In this document: positions 5,381-9,077 of the stretch, one piece after another
Layout: the number at the start of each line of letters is the position of its first letter
Position numbering within the stretch: position 1 is the stretch's first letter
Assembly (NCBI GenBank): GCA_002421565.1
Contig: DIKC01000011.1
Span: forward strand, 1 to 9,077
Direction of reading: 5' to 3'
Length of the DNA stretch: 9,077 nt
Source: Desulfobulbaceae bacterium UBA5628
GTDB lineage: Bacteria > Desulfobacterota > Desulfobulbia > Desulfobulbales > Desulfurivibrionaceae
Made by a program: the position numbers and the translations under genes
Notes under the pieces: model-generated
What the model was told of the DNA's origin: nothing
What the model saw: the letters and a program-made list of their open reading frames with translations, nothing else
Databases searched by the model: none

Positions 5381-8034
5381 TGCGGCGTCGGCGGCGAGCT
5401 TTCCGCCTGGTCGCGGCTGAAGCCGGCCACCGGCCGGCCGATGTGATAACCCTGGCCGTAGTCGATGCCCAACTGTCGGCACGCCTCGGCAATCCGTTCG
5501 TCTTCCACGTATTCGGCCACGGTTTTTACCTTCAATTCCTTGGCCAGGGTTACGATACTCTTGGTGTAGGCCATGAAATCAGGGTCGTCGAGCATGTTAC
5601 GGATGAATTCCCCCTCGATCTTGATGTAGTCGATGGGGAAGAGTTTGAGATATTTGAAGGAGGAATAGCCGGAGCCGAAATCGTCGATCGCGAAACAGTA
5701 GCCCTGGGCCTTCATCCGGGCCACGAATTTCTGGAGCATGGAAACATTGCGGACCGTGTCCCGTTCGGTAACTTCAAAGACGATGCGGCTTGGATCCATC
5801 TCGTATTTTTTGCTTAGTTCCTGGATCTTGGGCAGCAGTTCCGGGAAGATAAAGGACTTGGGGGTGATATTGATAAAGAGCTTGCCCTGGTAGTCGTGGC
5901 TGTTGGCGATCCGGTAGGCCTTTTCCATCAGCACCAGATCGAGTTTGTGGAGCAGCCCGATCCGTTCCGCCGCCTGGATGAATTCACCGGCGGTGAGCAC
6001 CGTCTCGCTGCCGGTGGGAATCCGCATCAGCATTTCGTGGGCGCTTACCTGGCCGCTGGCCAGATGGCGAATGGGCTGGAAGTAGGGCACCACGTTCTGG
6101 TTTTCGAGCGCCTGGTAAACCTTGAAGTTGACGTCGCTTTCATGCTTGAAGATTTCCGCCACCTCGGAGTCCTGGGGCTCGGCGATGGAATTTTTACCCT
6201 CGCCTTTGACCTTGTACATCATGTTGTCGGCCACCAGGAAAAGATCCTTGGCGTTTTTGGCATGTTCCGGGTACATCGCCATCCCGATCGAGATCGTGGT
6301 CTGCACCTTTGCCCCTTCCGGACTCATCACGCTCAGGGCGGAAACCGCCTTGATGATCCGGTCGGCCCCGGCATGGGCCTGTTCGCGGGTGGTTTCCGGT
6401 AACAGGACGGTGAACTCGTCGCCGCCGTAGCGGGCCACGAAATCGCCGTCCCGCACCGCTCCCCGCAGGGCTTCGGCCAGTTGCTGGAGGAAGAAGTCGC
6501 CGAAGGCGTGGCCGTAACGGTCATTGACCGTCTTGAAGTTGTCCATGTCGATGATCAGCAGGGCGAAGTGATACTTGTGGCGGTCGGCCCGGCCGGTTTC
6601 ATAGTGGAGCAGTTCCCAGAACATCCGCTGGTTGTGGAGATGGGTCAGGGGGTCGCGGGTGGCGTAGTATTCGAGATCCTTGGTGTATTTGTAGATCGCC
6701 TTGACCGATCCCACCAAGTTGAGGAGGGTGGAAAGGACGCTGTCGAGAACGATGTGATAGACCGAATCCATCACCACGTTGGACTGCACCCCGATCCCGA
6801 CGATGCCGCCTACCTTAGGTTTATCCAAGAAGAGGGATTTGGTCCGCAGTTCGATGTCGTGGAGATTGAGGTTTTTGGGCAGGGGCACCGGCGAGCCGCA
6901 GTCGTGGTGGATGACCTTAACCGCCGGCGAGTCGCTGGCCAGATGGAAGTGCGAGTACACCTGCTGCTGGATCAGGCTTTCCAGCTCCACCTTGGTCTGG
7001 TCGCTGGGGGCGCTGCGCCAGAAGACATCCAGTTCGTATTCGTTTTCGCTTTCCTGGAAAAAGGCGAGGAGGGCGTAGGTGTCGATGATGTTGTTAATGT
7101 CCACCAGCAGTTCCTTGATGAACTTCTGCCAGTCCTGAACCACGTTGGAGGTGATGATGAATTTGTTGAGAATTTTGATCTCGAACTCCAGCACGTCCTT
7201 GTCCACCGCCACGTCGCGGAGCCGCTCGGCGAGATCGCCGACCGCGGTGAAGGCCTGGTTCAGTTCCGCGAAGCCGAAGTTGCTACGGCCCAGTTTACTG
7301 ATCACACTGAGATCGGTGACCGTTTTGATCTCGGCGGTTTTGTGGCGGAAATCATCTACCGCCGCGGTCACCCGGCTCACCACCAGCATGGTCACCGCCA
7401 CCACCAGGGCGATGGCAATCCCGCCGTAGATTATGAATATCCAGAGATATTCGCTCCGCATCCGGGCGGCCATCTCCTTGACGTTCTGTTTGACCTCCAC
7501 CACCCCCAGAACGGCGCCGAGGGCGGCGTTGGGATGACATTTAAGGCAGGAATCATCCTCCACCGTCAAGGGATAAAGGTGGCTGATCATGGTCGCGTTT
7601 TCCCGGATGGCGACCTGGCCGTAGCCGCCGATCACGGCCTTGGTCGTTTTGCTGAACGGACTTTGCCCCTCCGCCGGGCCGTAAAGTTCGTCCACCAGGG
7701 AGCTGCGGTAGACCTCGATCCGGTAGGGGGAGGTGGAATGGGCCGCCTTGATCTGGCCGATTACGGTGAGCAGTTGTTCCCGGCTGGGACCGTAGGGCAT
7801 CAGGGCGTTGATCGCGGTGTAGGTCTGGCCGGCGATCCCGGCGGCGGTGTCGTGGGCCTGGCGGGTGATCAGCCGGTCGTAGAGAAAACTGGCGGTACCC
7901 AGGACCAGCACAAAGACCACCAGGGTCACTCCCATGATCCGGGAGAAGAGGTATTTGCGCAGGGAGTCGTCCAGAATCGGCAGATCAAAAAGCCGGGAGA
8001 GGCGACGGCCTACGGACGGAGTTGATTCAGGCAT
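5377..8034 (-). CDS. Membrane haem-c sensor with GAF-like, GGDEF and EAL domains (c-di-GMP turnover)
   Basis: 885 residues from the ATG at 8032-8034, which has GGAG six bases upstream (8041-8044). An upstream in-frame ATG at 8128-8130 has no such site and would put an AT-rich leader in the protein. Order: TM1 (about 31-53); periplasmic sensor (about 54-196) with a CxxCH haem-c motif, C163-L-K-C166-H167; TM2 (about 197-219); HAMP-like helices (220-280); GAF-like region (about 290-445); GGDEF domain (about 455-620) with RYGGDEF at 535-541 and an intact RxxD inhibitory site (R528, D531); EAL domain (about 640-875) with EML (667-669) in place of EAL, but with N722, E754, D784, D785, K805, E841 and Q861 at the catalytic positions. 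Both synthesis and hydrolysis of c-di-GMP are therefore possible. It is the first gene of a three-gene operon with the PAS-PP2C phosphatase and the RsbW-like kinase. The periplasmic part resembles Tll0287-like haem PAS sensors, which is an inference. Confidence 0.92.
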   Translation of the reverse strand: MPESTPSVGRRLSRLFDLPILDDSLRKYLFSRIMGVTLVVFVLVLGTASFLYDRLITRQAHDTAAGIAGQTYTAINALMPYGPSREQLLTVIGQIKAAHSTSPYRIEVYRSSLVDELYGPAEGQSPFSKTTKAVIGGYGQVAIRENATMISHLYPLTVEDDSCLKCHPNAALGAVLGVVEVKQNVKEMAARMRSEYLWIFIIYGGIAIALVVAVTMLVVSRVTAAVDDFRHKTAEIKTVTDLSVISKLGRSNFGFAELNQAFTAVGDLAERLRDVAVDKDVLEFEIKILNKFIITSNVVQDWQKFIKELLVDINNIIDTYALLAFFQESENEYELDVFWRSAPSDQTKVELESLIQQQVYSHFHLASDSPAVKVIHHDCGSPVPLPKNLNLHDIELRTKSLFLDKPKVGGIVGIGVQSNVVMDSVYHIVLDSVLSTLLNLVGSVKAIYKYTKDLEYYATRDPLTHLHNQRMFWELLHYETGRADRHKYHFALLIIDMDNFKTVNDRYGHAFGDFFLQQLAEALRGAVRDGDFVARYGGDEFTVLLPETTREQAHAGADRIIKAVSALSVMSPEGAKVQTTISIGMAMYPEHAKNAKDLFLVADNMMYKVKGEGKNSIAEPQDSEVAEIFKHESDVNFKVYQALENQNVVPYFQPIRHLASGQVSAHEMLMRIPTGSETVLTAGEFIQAAERIGLLHKLDLVLMEKAYRIANSHDYQGKLFINITPKSFIFPELLPKIQELSKKYEMDPSRIVFEVTERDTVRNVSMLQKFVARMKAQGYCFAIDDFGSGYSSFKYLKLFPIDYIKIEGEFIRNMLDDPDFMAYTKSIVTLAKELKVKTVAEYVEDERIAEACRQLGIDYGQGYHIGRPVAGFSRDQAESSPPTPQ

Positions 8035-8183
8035 GGGAGGCTCCGGAATATATCTATAATAAAGCGTAACTATTATTAAATCAGGTTGTAAACTATGCCA
8101 CACTGTTATCTTGCCACCATTAAAGGTCAAGTCTTTTTTCGGGGGCGTGGACTTTTGTGCCGGCTGGGGCTATGATGTCCGCC
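8035..8183. other. Divergent intergenic region between the c-di-GMP gene and hypA
   Basis: This 149-bp region is AT-rich (8045-8130), unlike the flanking genes, and must carry the promoters of both the minus-strand signalling operon and the plus-strand hyp genes. It contains AT-rich -10-like strings (for example TATAAT at 8055-8060 on the plus strand) but none paired with a convincing -35 box at proper spacing, and no sigma-54 consensus. I cannot assign either promoter with confidence. Confidence 0.5.
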
Positions 8184-8534
8184 ATGCACGAGATGTCCAT
8201 CGCGATCAAGATTGTGGAACTGGCCGAGGCCGAGGCCAGGGCGGCCGGCGCCCGGAGGATCAACCGGGTCGAGGTTGAGGTGGGGGCCTTGGCCGGAGTG
8301 CTGGCCGATTCCCTGCGCTTCTGTTTTGAAGCCGCCTGTCGCGCCACTTTGGCCGAAGGGGCGGAACTGGCGATTGTCGAGATTGCCGGCCTAGGGCAAT
8401 GCGCCTCCTGCGGGGAGGAAGGCCCGCTGGCCGAACTGCTGGCGCTCTGTCCTGCTTGCGGCGGCTTTATGCGGCCGCTCAAGGGCCGGGAATTGCGGCT
8501 GCTTTCCCTGAATATCGATGAGCGAGAGGGATAA
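8184..8534 (+). CDS. hypA: Hydrogenase/urease nickel-incorporation metallochaperone HypA
   Basis: 116 residues, the usual HypA length. HypA delivers nickel with HypB to the large subunit of [NiFe]-hydrogenase during maturation in the cytoplasm. The start at 8184 gives MHEMSIA, keeping the N-terminal Met-His-Glu that binds nickel in the family; in-frame ATGs at 8172 and 8175 would bury this motif. No good ribosome site sits at the usual distance from 8184; GGGG at 8166-8169 is closer to the upstream ATGs, so the start rests mainly on the family. The zinc domain has C73-x2-C76 and C89-x2-C92, and the end [11 protein letters not shown] is typical. hypB begins 2 bases after its stop, so the two form an operon. 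Confidence 0.93.
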   Translation: MHEMSIAIKIVELAEAEARAAGARRINRVEVEVGALAGVLADSLRFCFEAACRATLAEGAELAIVEIAGLGQCASCGEEGPLAELLALCPACGGFMRPLKGRELRLLSLNIDEREG

Positions 8535-8536
8535 AA

Positions 8537-9077
8537 ATGTGTGATGCCTGCGGTTGCGATCATGAGCATGAAAAAGCGACCATCACGGTGCCGGGGGCGT
8601 TGTCGGCCGCCCATGGCCACGACCACGATCATGGGCATCAACATGGGCATGAGCAGGAGCAACCGGGGCGGCGGTTGCGGGTCGAGCGCGAGGTGCTGGG
8701 GCAAAACGATCAACTGGCGGCCCATAACCGCGAGCATTTCCAGCGACAGGGGATATTGGCCCTCAATCTGGTCAGTTCTCCCGGCAGCGGCAAGACCACT
8801 TTGCTGGAGCGCACCATCCGGGCATTGCAGGGCCTTCGGCAGCTGGCGGTGATTGAGGGCGACCAGCAGACCCTGCTCGACGCCGAGCGGATTCAGGGTA
8901 CCGGCGCGCCGGTGGTTCAGGTCAACACCGGGGCCGGCTGCCACCTGGACGCGGAGATGATCCATCGCGCCCTCCACCGCCTCAATCCCGTTCCCGGTTC
9001 CCTGCTCTTTATCGAAAATGTCGGCAATCTGGTCTGCCCGGCGATGTTCGATCTGGGCGAGGCGGCCAAGGTGGTGA
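8537..9077 (+). CDS. hypB: Hydrogenase nickel-incorporation GTPase HypB (3' end outside window)
   Basis: The first 180 residues are visible; the frame is open at the window end. HypB is a SIMIBI-class GTPase that works with HypA to insert nickel into [NiFe]-hydrogenase. The N-terminus MCDACGC carries the CxxCGC high-affinity nickel site known from E. coli HypB. It is followed by a histidine-rich stretch (residues 26-38, eight His, alternating with G, D and Q) of the kind that stores nickel in other HypB proteins. The GTPase core shows the P-loop SPGSGKTT (81-88), IEGDQQT (106-112), the metal-binding GCHLDAE (134-140) and [11 protein letters not shown] (158-168). AGAGGG lies 7 bases before the ATG, inside the end of hypA. 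Having both the CxxCGC site and a His-rich segment suggests nickel delivery and storage in one protein. hypC and others may follow beyond the window. Confidence 0.95.
   Translation, partial: MCDACGCDHEHEKATITVPGALSAAHGHDHDHGHQHGHEQEQPGRRLRVEREVLGQNDQLAAHNREHFQRQGILALNLVSSPGSGKTTLLERTIRALQGLRQLAVIEGDQQTLLDAERIQGTGAPVVQVNTGAGCHLDAEMIHRALHRLNPVPGSLLFIENVGNLVCPAMFDLGEAAKVV

Noticed and set aside
6481..8025. Long plus-strand open frame of 514 codons opposite the GGDEF-EAL gene
   Set aside because: It is antisense to a gene with clear GGDEF, EAL and CxxCH motifs, its translation is rich in V, D, G and H as expected for the complement of a GC-rich coding frame, and it matches no family that I recognise.
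8053..8076. AT-rich near-repeats (TAATAA / TTATTA) between the divergent genes as an operator
   Set aside because: Only 6 bp pair across a 10-base gap in an AT-rich spacer, so chance is a sufficient explanation, and no matching regulator gene is present.
8120..8977. Minus-strand open frame of 285 codons across hypA and hypB
   Set aside because: It is antisense to two unmistakable genes (HypA zinc motif, HypB CxxCGC and P-loop). Its low-complexity product (runs of S, A, P, L, M) is a shadow.

Overview
The window looks like a chromosomal segment of a GC-rich Gram-negative anaerobe or facultative anaerobe, most likely a deltaproteobacterium (Desulfobacterota, Desulfobulbales-like). This is an inference from four things: a perfect sigma-54 promoter on a flagellar hook gene, hook-protein wording typical of sulfate-reducer FlgE proteins, a membrane signalling protein with a periplasmic haem-c motif, and hydrogenase maturation genes. 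No mobile element, CRISPR array or rRNA is visible.

Left part, + strand (1-3499). The 3' end of a U32-family peptidase gene (1-807) is followed by a short spacer carrying a consensus -24/-12 sigma-54 promoter (831-846). That promoter drives a single large flagellar hook gene (900-3431). The hook protein is the most striking item here. It has normal FlgE ends and a normal FlgE D1/D2 framework, but a complete GH16 beta-glucanase (lichenase-like) domain with an intact EIDIE catalytic motif is inserted after the first D1 segment (about residues 186-394). A strong bidirectional terminator (3457-3499) closes the transcript.

Middle part, - strand (3502-8034). A tRNA-Ala(CGC) gene with its own promoter-like sequence lies next to the terminator. 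Upstream of it on the same strand is a tight three-gene signalling operon. In transcription order it encodes (a) a two-TM haem-c sensor with HAMP-like, GAF-like, GGDEF and EAL domains, (b) a PAS-PP2C (SpoIIE-type) phosphatase with a four-cysteine PAS segment, and (c) an RsbW-type anti-sigma kinase. Both junctions are ATGA overlaps. The three proteins probably couple a periplasmic redox or ligand signal to c-di-GMP turnover and to a partner-switching module. The expected STAS antagonist is not in the window.

Right part, + strand (8184-9077). Divergently transcribed hypA and a 3'-truncated hypB encode the nickel-insertion proteins for [NiFe]-hydrogenase (and possibly urease) maturation.

The main candidate for something undescribed is the glycanase-bearing hook, which would place a polysaccharide-cleaving or polysaccharide-binding domain on the outer face of the flagellar hook.
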